DNA of 64,000 nucleotides from Streptomyces termitum (GTDB lineage: Bacteria > Actinomycetota > Actinomycetes > Streptomycetales > Streptomycetaceae), in contig NZ_BMUL01000010.1 in assembly GCF_014650175.1 (NCBI RefSeq), forward strand, positions 62,001 through 126,000, written 5' to 3'. Positions 31,496 through 39,251 of this stretch are shown here, in pieces. Both the position numbers and the translations under genes were made by a program. The notes below the pieces were generated by a model. It saw only the letters and a list, made by a program, of their open reading frames with translations. It was not told the DNA's origin and searched no databases. Position 1 is the stretch's first letter. Each line of letters opens with the position of its first letter.

Positions 31496-32509
31496 ATGGA
31501 GCAGATGCTCGCCGCCCGGCTGCACGTCCCCAGCCGCACCCTGCGGATCGAGGAGGTCCCCCGGCCCGTCCCCGGTCCCGGCCAGGTCCTGGTGAAGGTG
31601 GAGGCCGCCGGCGTCTGCCTGTCGGACGTCCACCTGATCGACGGCACCCTCACCCCGCTGCTGCTCTCCGGCGACACCGTCACCCTGGGCCACGAGGTCT
31701 CCGGCACCATCGCGGAGACCGGTCCCGGCACCACCCGCTGGACCCCGGGGCAGCGGGTGGTGCTGTACGCGGGCGAGGTCCGCGACGGCGTCACGTACAC
31801 GCGCGGCGTGGACTACGACGGCGGCTGGGCCGAGTACGCGCTCTCCGCCGAGGACGCCCTCATCGCGCTGCCCGACTCCGTCCCCTTCGACCAGGGCGCG
31901 ATCATCCCGGACGCGGTCTCCACCCCGTGGGGCGCGATCACCGTCACCGGCGCGGTGCGGCCCGCCGAGGCGGTCGGCGTCTGGGGCGCCGGAGGGCTCG
32001 GCGTCCACGCGGTGCAGCTGCTGCGGGCCGTCGGCGCCTGCCCCGTCGTCGCGGTCGACCCCCACCCGATCGCCCGCGAGCGCGCCCTCGCCCAGGGCGC
32101 CGACCTGGCGCTCGACCCCGCCGACCCGGCGCTGCGCGAGCGGATCGGACAGGTCACGGGCGGGGCCGGGCTCGCCGCCGCCTTCGACTTCGCCGGGGTC
32201 CCGGCCGTCCGCGAGCAGGCGCTGTCGGTCCTCGCGCCCAAGGGCCGGCTGGTCCTCGTGGGCCTCACCGACCAGCCCCTCACCGTCGCCGACGGCACCC
32301 GCTTCAGCTACCTCCAGCAGCGGATCCTCGGCCACTACGGCTCCGACATGCCGGTCGCGCTGCCCCAGCTGCTCGCCCTGCTCCGGGGCGGCCGGCTGGA
32401 CTTCTCGGCCTCGATCAGCGGCGAACTCCCGCTGTCCCGGGCCGCCGAGGCGGTGGAGCGGCTGGAGAACAAGACCGGCGACCCCATCCGTCTGATCCTC
32501 CGCCCCTGA
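31496..32509 (+). CDS. Zinc-type alcohol dehydrogenase (MDR family) lacking the structural-zinc loop
   Basis: A 337-residue NAD(P)-dependent dehydrogenase. AGVCLSDVHLIDGTLTPLLL and TLGHEVSGTI carry the catalytic-zinc Cys and the His-Glu pair, ALPDSVPFDQGAIIPDAVST is the usual central segment, and VGVWGAGGLGVHAVQLLRAV is the Rossmann site. The loop that normally has four structural-zinc cysteines is shortened to RVVLYAGEVRDGVTYTRGVD, with none of them. AAGGAGG lies 7 bp before ATG 31496. It is controlled by the divergent TetR protein. The substrate is not predictable. Confidence 0.85.
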   Translation: MEQMLAARLHVPSRTLRIEEVPRPVPGPGQVLVKVEAAGVCLSDVHLIDGTLTPLLLSGDTVTLGHEVSGTIAETGPGTTRWTPGQRVVLYAGEVRDGVTYTRGVDYDGGWAEYALSAEDALIALPDSVPFDQGAIIPDAVSTPWGAITVTGAVRPAEAVGVWGAGGLGVHAVQLLRAVGACPVVAVDPHPIARERALAQGADLALDPADPALRERIGQVTGGAGLAAAFDFAGVPAVREQALSVLAPKGRLVLVGLTDQPLTVADGTRFSYLQQRILGHYGSDMPVALPQLLALLRGGRLDFSASISGELPLSRAAEAVERLENKTGDPIRLILRP

Positions 32510-32540
32510 CCGGCCCCGGGCACCCCGCCCGGCCCCGGCC

Positions 32541-32573
32541 ACGGCCCCGACCGCCCCGCGCGGCCGGGGCCGT
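32541..32573. terminator. Terminator between the dehydrogenase and FtsX genes
   Basis: ACGGCCCCG (32541-32549) pairs with CGGGGCCGT (32565-32573) over a 15-nt GC-rich loop, inside the 72-bp gap between convergent stops. Confidence 0.55.
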
Positions 32574-32581
32574 ACCCCTTC

Positions 32582-34927
32582 CTAGAGCGTCTCGCCCGGG
32601 GAGGCGGTGGGGCGGCGGCGGGCCGTCCGGACCGCCGGAGGCAGCGCCGACAGGGCGCCCGCCGCCGTCGCCGCGGCGACCAGGGCGGCCAGGACCGCCG
32701 GGCCGGGCAGCCGGGCCACCCCCGCGCCGATGCCCGTCGCCGCCGCCTCCGCGTCGACGATCAGGTGGCCGAGGGCCGCACCCGCCGCCGTGCCCAGGGC
32801 GGCCGCCGCCAGGGCGGTGAGCGCGGCGGCGGTGACGACGACCCCGCCGGCCTGGCGGGGGGTCAGGCCGACGGCCCGCAGCGCGAGGAGGTCCCGGAGC
32901 CGGTCCCGGGTACCGGTGCCGACGAGGGCGAGCAGGTCCACCAGCCCGATCAGGGCGAGGACGGCGACGAGCGCGGCGAGGACGCCCCGGGGCGCGTCCG
33001 GCCCGTCCGCCGGGTCGGCGGACGGGCGGACCTCGGCCCCGTCCCGGGTGGCGGCCGCGACGCCCGCGGCGACCTCCCCCGGGTCGGCGCCGGGCCGCAG
33101 CACCAGGGCGTGGAAGCCGGGGCGCAGCTCCGGGGCGCCGTCGCGGAGGGTGTCGAGGGTGGTGGAGACGACCCGGCCGCCGTGGTCGGGTTCGACGCTG
33201 CGGCCGACCACGTGCAGGATCTGCGGCCGTCCCTCGACCGTGAGCCGCACCCACTCCCCCACCCGGGCGCCGAGCAGGTCCAGGAAGCCCTGGCCCGCGA
33301 CGGCCTCGTCGGGCCCGGCGGGGGCGCGGCCCTCGACGACGGTGTGGGGGTAGGGGTCGGCGGCGGTGCCGAGCCCGCGCAGGGTGAGGGTGCCGTTCTG
33401 GCCGGGGACGAGGGCGGCCAGTTCCGCGCCGGGGACGGCGTCGGCGACGCCGGGCACCGCCTCCAGGGTCCGTTCGAGGGCGGCGTCGGACGTCTGCCGC
33501 AGGTTCTCGGCCCGTACGGTGAGGGCGGCGGCCCGGCCCATCCGGGCGGGGTCGGTGTGGAACTGGCCCAGGGTCGACCAGCCGGTGAGCGCCACCGTCA
33601 TCAGGGCGACGGGCAGCGCCAGCCGGAGCGTCGCGCCGAGGGCGCGGGCCCGGCCGGGGGCGGTGAAGGCGAAGCGCCGGCCGAGGACCAGGACCGGGGC
33701 GAGCCCGGGGCCGAGCGCGCGGCGGGCGGCCGCGGAGAGCGGGCGGGCGGCGGGGAGCGCCGACCGGGCCGCCGGGACCGGCGGCACCCGGCCGGCCCGC
33801 CAGGCGGCGAGCGCGGTGGCGGCGCCGATGAGGAGGACGGCGGCGGCGGGCAGGCCGAGGACGGCGGCCCGGTGGCCGGGCATGCGCGGCCAGAGGGCGA
33901 CGGCGGCGCCGACCCGGCCGGGGATCAGCGGCCCGCAGGCGAGGGTGGCGGCGGTGCCGAGGCCCGCCCCGGCGGCGGCGAGCCCGAGGTGGCGCAGGAG
34001 GTAGCCGCGGACGACCTGGCCGGGGGTGAAGCCGATGGCCTTGAGGACGGCGATGTCGCCTGCCTGGCCCCGGACGCGGGCCCGTACGGCGCCGGCGGCG
34101 GCGAGGGCCGCGGCGAGGAGGGCGGCCAGTCCGAAGGCGGCGAAGAGGCGGCCGAGGAGCCGGTCGTCGCCGCCGAAGTCGGCCTTGGCCTGCTGCCACT
34201 TGGTGACCTGGTCGACGCGGCCGGCGCCGAGCAGGGTGACGGCGCGCTGGACGACGTAGTCGGTGTCGTCGGGGTCCTTCAGGCGCAGGCCCAGGGCGTG
34301 GCCGGTGGGGGTGCCGGGGGCGGCGGCGAGGAGCCGGTCGAGGGCGGCGGCCGGGACCCAGCCGACGCCGCCGCCCCGGCCGGGCCGGTAGCGGGGTTCG
34401 GCGGTCTCGGCGATCCCGGCGACGCGCAGGGCGCGGCCGGCGGGGCCGCCGCGCCCGGGGAGGGTGACCGTGACGGTCTCGCCGGGGTCGGCCCACAGGG
34501 CGGTGGCGAGGGACCGCTCCAGGACGATCGCGTCGTCGTCCTCGCCCGGCCAGCGGCCGGCGGTGAGCAGGGGGCGGGCGGTGCCGGGCGGGCGGGGTCC
34601 GGCGGCGCGCAGGACGGTGCCGGCGCGGGCGCCGCCGGACTCCAGGGTGGCGGCGGCCGTCCGGAAGGGTCCGGAGACGGCGGCGACCTCGTCGAGGGAG
34701 GTGAGCGGGGCGAGGGCGGCGGGGTCGGGGCCGCCGTGGTCCTGGAGCCAGATGTGGGCGCCCCGGGACTCGTTGAAGACGCGCTGCCAGGGGCTGACGG
34801 CGTAGCCGAGGAGGGCGGCGGAGAGCAGCAGGGAGGCGATGACGCCGGCGGTGGCGAGCACCGCGAAGAGGGCTTCGCCCCGGTGGGTGCGGAGGTCGGA
34901 GTGGACCCACCGCCATGTCGCCCGCAC
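32582..34927 (-). CDS. FtsX-family ABC transporter permease
   Basis: A 781-residue permease with two FtsX-like units. The N-terminal helix (about 20-45, LFAVLATAGVIASLLLSAAL) precedes a large outer domain. A three-helix set follows at about 265-380 (LFAAFGLAALLAAALAAAGA, then ELAVLKAIG-like DIAVLKAIGFTPGQVVRGYL), then a second outer domain and a final helix set whose cytoplasmic loop reads LLALRAVGLTPRQAGG. The duplicated A-x-G-x-T/S-P-x-Q turns are the family's coupling loops. GTG 34927 has GAGGAGG upstream. It is downstream of its ATPase and PadR genes. A role in export of lipids, peptides or drugs is typical but not specified. Confidence 0.85.
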   Translation of the reverse strand: MRATWRWVHSDLRTHRGEALFAVLATAGVIASLLLSAALLGYAVSPWQRVFNESRGAHIWLQDHGGPDPAALAPLTSLDEVAAVSGPFRTAAATLESGGARAGTVLRAAGPRPPGTARPLLTAGRWPGEDDDAIVLERSLATALWADPGETVTVTLPGRGGPAGRALRVAGIAETAEPRYRPGRGGGVGWVPAAALDRLLAAAPGTPTGHALGLRLKDPDDTDYVVQRAVTLLGAGRVDQVTKWQQAKADFGGDDRLLGRLFAAFGLAALLAAALAAAGAVRARVRGQAGDIAVLKAIGFTPGQVVRGYLLRHLGLAAAGAGLGTAATLACGPLIPGRVGAAVALWPRMPGHRAAVLGLPAAAVLLIGAATALAAWRAGRVPPVPAARSALPAARPLSAAARRALGPGLAPVLVLGRRFAFTAPGRARALGATLRLALPVALMTVALTGWSTLGQFHTDPARMGRAAALTVRAENLRQTSDAALERTLEAVPGVADAVPGAELAALVPGQNGTLTLRGLGTAADPYPHTVVEGRAPAGPDEAVAGQGFLDLLGARVGEWVRLTVEGRPQILHVVGRSVEPDHGGRVVSTTLDTLRDGAPELRPGFHALVLRPGADPGEVAAGVAAATRDGAEVRPSADPADGPDAPRGVLAALVAVLALIGLVDLLALVGTGTRDRLRDLLALRAVGLTPRQAGGVVVTAAALTALAAAALGTAAGAALGHLIVDAEAAATGIGAGVARLPGPAVLAALVAAATAAGALSALPPAVRTARRRPTASPGETL

Positions 34928-34954
34928 CTCGCCGCCTCCTCGCGCTCCCGCGCC

Positions 34955-34984
34955 GTCCGTGTGCCGCCCGTCCGTGTGCCGCCC
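34955..34984. repeat. 15-bp tandem repeat upstream of the FtsX permease
   Basis: GTCCGTGTGCCGCCC occurs twice in a row (34955-34969 and 34970-34984) in the 114-bp gap between ATPase and permease genes. Confidence 0.6.
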
Positions 34985-34995
34985 GCCCTGGAACG

Positions 34996-35031
34996 CCGGG
35001 CCCGGCGGCCCGACCGGCCCGCCGGGCCCGG
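34996..35031 (-). terminator. 13-bp stem hairpin between ABC ATPase and permease genes
   Basis: CCGGGCCCGGCGG (34996-35008) pairs perfectly with CCGCCGGGCCCGG (35019-35031) around a 10-nt loop. It stands just after the ATPase stop, inside what should be one operon, so it may lower permease expression or split the transcript. Confidence 0.6.
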
Positions 35032-35041
35032 CCGTTGCGGT

Positions 35042-35812
35042 TCAGTCGTCCAGTCGCAGGACCCCGGTCACCCCCGGCCGGGTGGGGGCGGGGCCGCCGA
35101 GGGTGGTGTCGTCGGCGATCCGGCCGTCGAAGAAGCTGATGACCCGGTCGGCGGCGCTCGCCGTCCGGGCGTCGTGGGTGACCATCAGGATGGTCTGGCC
35201 CCGGGCGTGGAAGCGGCCGAGGAGGCGCAGCACGTCGCGGGCGCCCCGGCTGTCGAGGCTGCCCGCGGGTTCGTCGGCGAGGAGCAGGGCGGGCCGGTTG
35301 ACGAGGGCGCGGGCGAGGGCGACGCGCTGCTGCTCGCCGCCGGAGAGGGCGCCGGGGAGGGCGTTCTCCCGCCCGGTGAGGCCGAGTTCGGCGAGGAGTC
35401 CGGTCCGGGCCGCGCGGGCGGCGCGGGGTCCCGCGCCCGCGAGGAGGGCGGGGAGTTCGACGTTGTCGGCGACGGTGAGGTGGGAGACCAGGTTGAAGAA
35501 CTGGAAGACGACGCCGATGCCCCGGCGGCGCAGGACGGCCCAGCGGGCCTCGTCGTGGCCGTCGGCGCGCTCCCCGGCGATCCACAGCCGTCCCGAGTCG
35601 GGCCGCTCCAGGCCGCCGACGAGGTGGAGGAGGGTGGACTTGCCCGCGCCGGAGGGGCCGGTGACGGCGACGAACTCGCCCTCCCGGACGGTCAGGTCGA
35701 CGCCCCGGACGGCGTGGACGGGGGCGCGGTCGCCGTGGTGGGTCTTGGTGAGTCCCTCGGCGTGCACGATCGCGCCCGGCGGGGGTCCCGTACCGGTGCC
35801 CGGGTCGGTCAT
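35042..35812 (-). CDS. ABC transporter ATP-binding protein
   Basis: A 256-residue ATPase of the MacB/LolD type. Walker A GPSGAGKST, Q-loop VVFQFFNLVSHLTVADNV, signature LSGGEQQRVALARALV, Walker B ALLLADEPAGSLDSRG and H-loop MVTHDARTASAADRVISF. Together with the FtsX-type permease it should form an exporter or mechanotransmitter. Its ATG overlaps the padR stop as ATGA, so both are co-translated. The permease follows after a 114-bp gap with a strong hairpin. Confidence 0.9.
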   Translation of the reverse strand: MTDPGTGTGPPPGAIVHAEGLTKTHHGDRAPVHAVRGVDLTVREGEFVAVTGPSGAGKSTLLHLVGGLERPDSGRLWIAGERADGHDEARWAVLRRRGIGVVFQFFNLVSHLTVADNVELPALLAGAGPRAARAARTGLLAELGLTGRENALPGALSGGEQQRVALARALVNRPALLLADEPAGSLDSRGARDVLRLLGRFHARGQTILMVTHDARTASAADRVISFFDGRIADDTTLGGPAPTRPGVTGVLRLDD

Positions 35813-36315
35813 TCGAGCTCCTCCTGACAGCGCTCCAGCCAGTCGAGGTCCGCCTGGAGGTGCAGCATGGCGCCCTCGATGAGGAGTTGGGCGATCTTGT
35901 TGCCCCGGTCCTCGGCGGCGGCGAGGCGGGAGAGGCCGCGCATGGTGTTGAGGTGCTGCCGCCGCTGCCGGTTGATCAGGGCGATCGGGTCGGCGAGTCC
36001 GGAGAGCGGGGCGAGGGCGAGTTTCATGAAGAACTCGTCGCGCACCCGGGGCTCGTCGGTGGTGTCCTCGAACCACGCGGCGACGGCCTCCCGTCCGGCG
36101 TCCGTGAGCCGGTAGGTCCGTTTGTTGGGGCGGCCCGTCTGCTCGACGTCCTCGCCCTCGATCAGTCCGCTCTTCTCCAGCCGGCCGAGCGTCACGTAGA
36201 CCTGCCCGACGTTGGGCTGAGGGTAGGCGGAGCCGAGGAGTTGTTCAAGGCCCTGCTTGAGCTCGTAGCCGTGGGCGGGGCCCCGGGTGAGGAGTGCCAG
36301 CAGCTGCTGCCGCAC
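35809..36315 (-). CDS. PadR family transcriptional regulator
   Basis: A 168-residue winged-helix protein. It opens with MRQQLLALLTRGPAHGYELK and continues with NVGQVYVTLGRLEKSGLIEG and GRPNKRTYRLTDAGREAVAAW, the PadR DNA-binding unit; the C-terminal VirR-like helical part (about 95-168) is for dimerisation. GTG 36315 has AAGGGGGAG upstream. It is the first gene of the padR-ATPase-permease cluster and very likely represses it, as is usual for PadR/exporter pairs. The inducer is unknown. Confidence 0.85.
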   Translation of the reverse strand: MRQQLLALLTRGPAHGYELKQGLEQLLGSAYPQPNVGQVYVTLGRLEKSGLIEGEDVEQTGRPNKRTYRLTDAGREAVAAWFEDTTDEPRVRDEFFMKLALAPLSGLADPIALINRQRRQHLNTMRGLSRLAAAEDRGNKIAQLLIEGAMLHLQADLDWLERCQEELE

Positions 36316-36482
36316 GCGCTCCCCCTTCTTCCGTGTCGTGCGCCGTTCCCGGCCGGGTGGTGGCGGTCCGGGGGCCGGTGGACCGGCGGGAGCCGGGTCC
36401 GCCGGACCAGTATCACCGATGCGCCCGGGGCGGGATCTGTCACGATGGAGCGTCGTGCCGGGACCACGTCCGGGAGGGACCG

Positions 36483-37760
36483 ATGGGGTGGGTGCGGGCC
36501 GTGCGGAGGGGCGCGCTGGCGGTGGCGGTCGTGCTGGCCGGGTGCGTCGGGGCGGTGGCGGGTCCGGGCGGGCCGCCGGCCGGGGGGCGGGGTCCGCTGA
36601 CCTTCGTCACGGCCGGGGACCTCACGGACTATCTGGCGCCGCTGGTGGCGGAGTGGAACGCGCGGCGTCCGGCGGAGCCGGTGGCGCTGGTGGAGCTGCC
36701 GGACTCGGCGGACGAGACGCGCGCCCAGATGCTCTCCGAGCTGCGGTCCGGGAGCCGCCGGTTCGACGTGCTGAACATCGACGTGGCGTGGACGCCGGAG
36801 TTCGCGGCGGCGGGGCTGATCGCGCCGCTGGAGCGGGACCGGTTCGACCTGGGGGCGTTCCTGCCGCCGGTGGTGGACACGGCGGTCTTCCGGGGGCGGC
36901 TGTACGCGGTGCCGTACGTGACCAACGCCGGGCTGCTGTACTACCGCGCGGACGTGCTGGAGGCGGCGGGCGAGCGGCCGCCGCGCACCTGGGCGGAGCT
37001 GGCCCGGCTGGCCCGGACGCTGGCGCCAAAGCACGGGATGGACGGCTACGCGGGGCAGTTCCTGCCGTACGAGGGGCTGACGGTGAACGTGACGGAGGCG
37101 ATCCGGTCGGCGGGCGGCGCGCCGGGCGAGGGCGTCGACGAGGCGGCGGCGCGGGCCGCCTTCGCGTTCCTCGCGCGGGGGGTGCGGGAGGGCTGGATAC
37201 CGGCCGCGGCGCTGCGGTTCACGGAGGAGGAGTCGCGGGCGGCCTTCGAGGAGGGGCGGCTGCTGTTCCTGCGGAACTGGCCGTACGTGTACGCCGACGC
37301 GGCCCGGCCCGGGTCGGAGGTGGCGGGCCGGTTCGCGGTGGCGCCGCTGCCGGGGGCCGACGGGCCGGGCCGGAGCGTGCTCGGCGGGTCGAACCTGGCG
37401 GTGTCGGCCCGGTCGCGGCATCCGGCGACGGCCGCCGACTTCCTCGCGTACCTGACGAGCGAGCCGGTGCAGCGGCGGGTGCTGACGCGGGGTTCGCTGC
37501 CGCCGGTGCGGGCCTCGCTGTACGCCGATCCGGAGCTGGTGGCGGCCCATCCGTACCTGCCGATCCTGCGGGAGAGCGTGCTGGCGGCGGTGCCCCGGCC
37601 GAGGAGCGCGCGGTACGAGCAGGTGAGTCTGGCGGTGCAGGCGGTGGCGCAGGACGTGCTGGCGCTGCGGACCACGCCGGAGGAGGGGGCGCGGCGGCTG
37701 GTGCGCGAGCTGGCGGCGGTCGATGACTCCCTCCCTTCCCGCTCGCTGCTTTCCCGTTAG
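36483..37760 (+). CDS. Sugar-type ABC solute-binding lipoprotein (first of two)
   Basis: A 425-residue binding protein. VAVVLAGC gives a lipobox with lipidated Cys about 21. Family 1 features are LTFVTAGDLTDYLAPLVAEW, RRFDVLNIDVAWTPEFAAAG, LYAVPYVTNAGLLYYRADVL, LPYEGLTVNVTEAIRSAGG and LRNWPYVYADAARP. The C-terminal SLPPVRASLYADPELVAAHP is typical of trehalose/maltose-type binders. ATG 36483 has GGGAGGG 4 bp upstream. It is followed after 132 bp by another binding-protein gene with its own promoter, so the two are probably not one transcription unit. It is divergent from padR. Confidence 0.85.
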   Translation: MGWVRAVRRGALAVAVVLAGCVGAVAGPGGPPAGGRGPLTFVTAGDLTDYLAPLVAEWNARRPAEPVALVELPDSADETRAQMLSELRSGSRRFDVLNIDVAWTPEFAAAGLIAPLERDRFDLGAFLPPVVDTAVFRGRLYAVPYVTNAGLLYYRADVLEAAGERPPRTWAELARLARTLAPKHGMDGYAGQFLPYEGLTVNVTEAIRSAGGAPGEGVDEAAARAAFAFLARGVREGWIPAAALRFTEEESRAAFEEGRLLFLRNWPYVYADAARPGSEVAGRFAVAPLPGADGPGRSVLGGSNLAVSARSRHPATAADFLAYLTSEPVQRRVLTRGSLPPVRASLYADPELVAAHPYLPILRESVLAAVPRPRSARYEQVSLAVQAVAQDVLALRTTPEEGARRLVRELAAVDDSLPSRSLLSR

Positions 37761-37806
37761 GTAGAAGGACTCCCCTTCCTTCACTCTGTTTGCCCAACAC
37801 ATGGCG

Positions 37807-37863
37807 CTGGCATGCCAGTTGTGTCCGCGTCGTTGACATGACTTCGTCACCGCTACTTAACAT
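37807..37863 (+). promoter_or_regulatory. Operator palindrome and vegetative promoter upstream of the second binding protein
   Basis: CTGGCATGCCAG (37807-37818) is a perfect 12-bp palindrome. TTGACA (37833-37838) with TACTTA (37854-37859) or the nearby TAACAT forms a promoter resembling the principal sigma factor type. The palindrome just upstream is the kind of site used by a LacI- or GntR-type sugar regulator. Confidence 0.55.
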
Positions 37864-37892
37864 GTAGGCATCGGAACGAAGGAAGGACGACC

Positions 37893-39239
37893 ATGCGACG
37901 AGCCTCCCTCAGGACCCTGCGCACCACCGGCGCCGCCGGTGCGGTGCTCGCCCTCGCCCTCACCGCCGGCGCCTGCGGCGGCGACCCCGCCCCCGCCCCC
38001 GGTTCCGGCGGCGGTTCCGGCGAGCTGGCGGGCACGACCGTCACCGTCGCCGGGGTGTGGACCGGCAGCGAGCAGAAGAACTTCAAGAAGGTCCTCGACG
38101 CCTTCGGCGCGAAGACCGGGGCGAAGACCGTCTTCGTCCCCTCCGGCGACAACGTCTCCACCTTCGTCGGCAGCAAGATCGAGGGCGGCAACGCCCCCGA
38201 CGTGGTCCTGGTCCCCCAGGTCGGCGTCCTGAAGCAGTTCGCCGAGGCCGGCTGGCTCACGCCGCTCTCCGAGAAGACCTCCGCCACCGCCGCCGGGAAC
38301 CTGGCACCGGTCTGGCAGACCTACGGCACGGTCTCCGGCACCTACTACGGCCTCTACTTCAAGGCCGCCCACAAGTCGACCGTCTGGTACGACCCCGAGG
38401 CCCTCTCCCAGGCGGGCGTCGCCGAGCCGAAGAGCTGGGACGAGCTGCTGGCCGCCGGCCGCACCGTCGCCGACTCCGGGCGGCCCGCCTTCGCCGTCGC
38501 CGGGGAGGACGGCTGGACGCTCACCGACTGGTTCGAGAACGTCTACCTGTCGCAGGCGGGACCGGAGAAGTACGACCGGCTCGCCCGGCACGAGCTGAAG
38601 TGGACCGACCCCAGCGTCGTCGCCGCGCTCACCACCCTCGCCGAGGTGTTCGAGGACAAGCGGCTGGTGGCCGGCGGCGCCGCCGAGGCGCTGCGCACCG
38701 ACTTCCCCGGCTCCGTCGAGAAGGTCTTCGGCCCCGAGCCGAAGGCCGCCATGGTCTACGAGGGCGACTTCGTCGGCGGCGTCGCCCGCGACGAGTACGG
38801 CCGCAAGCCCGGCGAGGACGCGAAGTTCTTCGCCTTCCCGCCCGTCGGCGGCGGGAAGGCGCCGGTGGTCAGCGGCGGCGACGCGGCCGTGGTCCTCAAG
38901 GACGCGAAGAACGCCGAGGCCGGCATGCGGCTCCTGGAGTTCCTCGCCACCCCGGAGGCCGCCGCCGTGTGGGCCGGGGCGGGCGGCTTCCTCTCCCCCA
39001 ACAAGGACGTGAAGCCGGAGGCGTACGCGGACGACACCGCGCGCGCCACCGCCGCCTCGCTCGTCGCGGCGGGCGACTCGGTCCGCTTCGACATGTCCGA
39101 CCAGGCGCCCGCGGCCTTCGGCGGCACCAAGGGGGCCGGCGAGTGGAAGCTGCTCCAGGACTTCCTGCGCGACCCCTCCGACCCGGCGCGAACGGCGGCG
39201 GAACTGGAGAAGGCCGCGGCCAAGGCGTACGGGAACTGA
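37893..39239 (+). CDS. Sugar ABC solute-binding lipoprotein (second of two)
   Basis: A 448-residue lipoprotein with lipobox ALALTAGAC (Cys about 28). Typical features are TTVTVAGVWTGSEQKNFKKV at the mature start, FVGSKIEGGNAPDVVLVPQV, WQTYGTVSGTYYGLYFKAAH, KSTVWYDPEALSQAGV, LTDWFENVYLSQAGPEKYDR and DFPGSVEKVFGPEPKAAMVY. This matches alpha-glucoside/oligosaccharide binders (AglE-like) more closely than maltodextrin ones, a call of moderate strength. GAAGGAAGGA precedes the ATG. It is the first gene of a three-gene importer with both permeases, 12 bp from the next start. Confidence 0.85.
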   Translation: MRRASLRTLRTTGAAGAVLALALTAGACGGDPAPAPGSGGGSGELAGTTVTVAGVWTGSEQKNFKKVLDAFGAKTGAKTVFVPSGDNVSTFVGSKIEGGNAPDVVLVPQVGVLKQFAEAGWLTPLSEKTSATAAGNLAPVWQTYGTVSGTYYGLYFKAAHKSTVWYDPEALSQAGVAEPKSWDELLAAGRTVADSGRPAFAVAGEDGWTLTDWFENVYLSQAGPEKYDRLARHELKWTDPSVVAALTTLAEVFEDKRLVAGGAAEALRTDFPGSVEKVFGPEPKAAMVYEGDFVGGVARDEYGRKPGEDAKFFAFPPVGGGKAPVVSGGDAAVVLKDAKNAEAGMRLLEFLATPEAAAVWAGAGGFLSPNKDVKPEAYADDTARATAASLVAAGDSVRFDMSDQAPAAFGGTKGAGEWKLLQDFLRDPSDPARTAAELEKAAAKAYGN

Positions 39240-39251
39240 GGCCGGACCGCC

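Noticed and set aside
32415..35585. Very long minus-strand frame overlapping the FtsX permease and ABC ATPase
   Set aside because: Its translation is almost all Arg/Pro/Gly/His, the mark of a shadow frame in high-GC DNA; the FtsX and ATPase frames have domain motifs.
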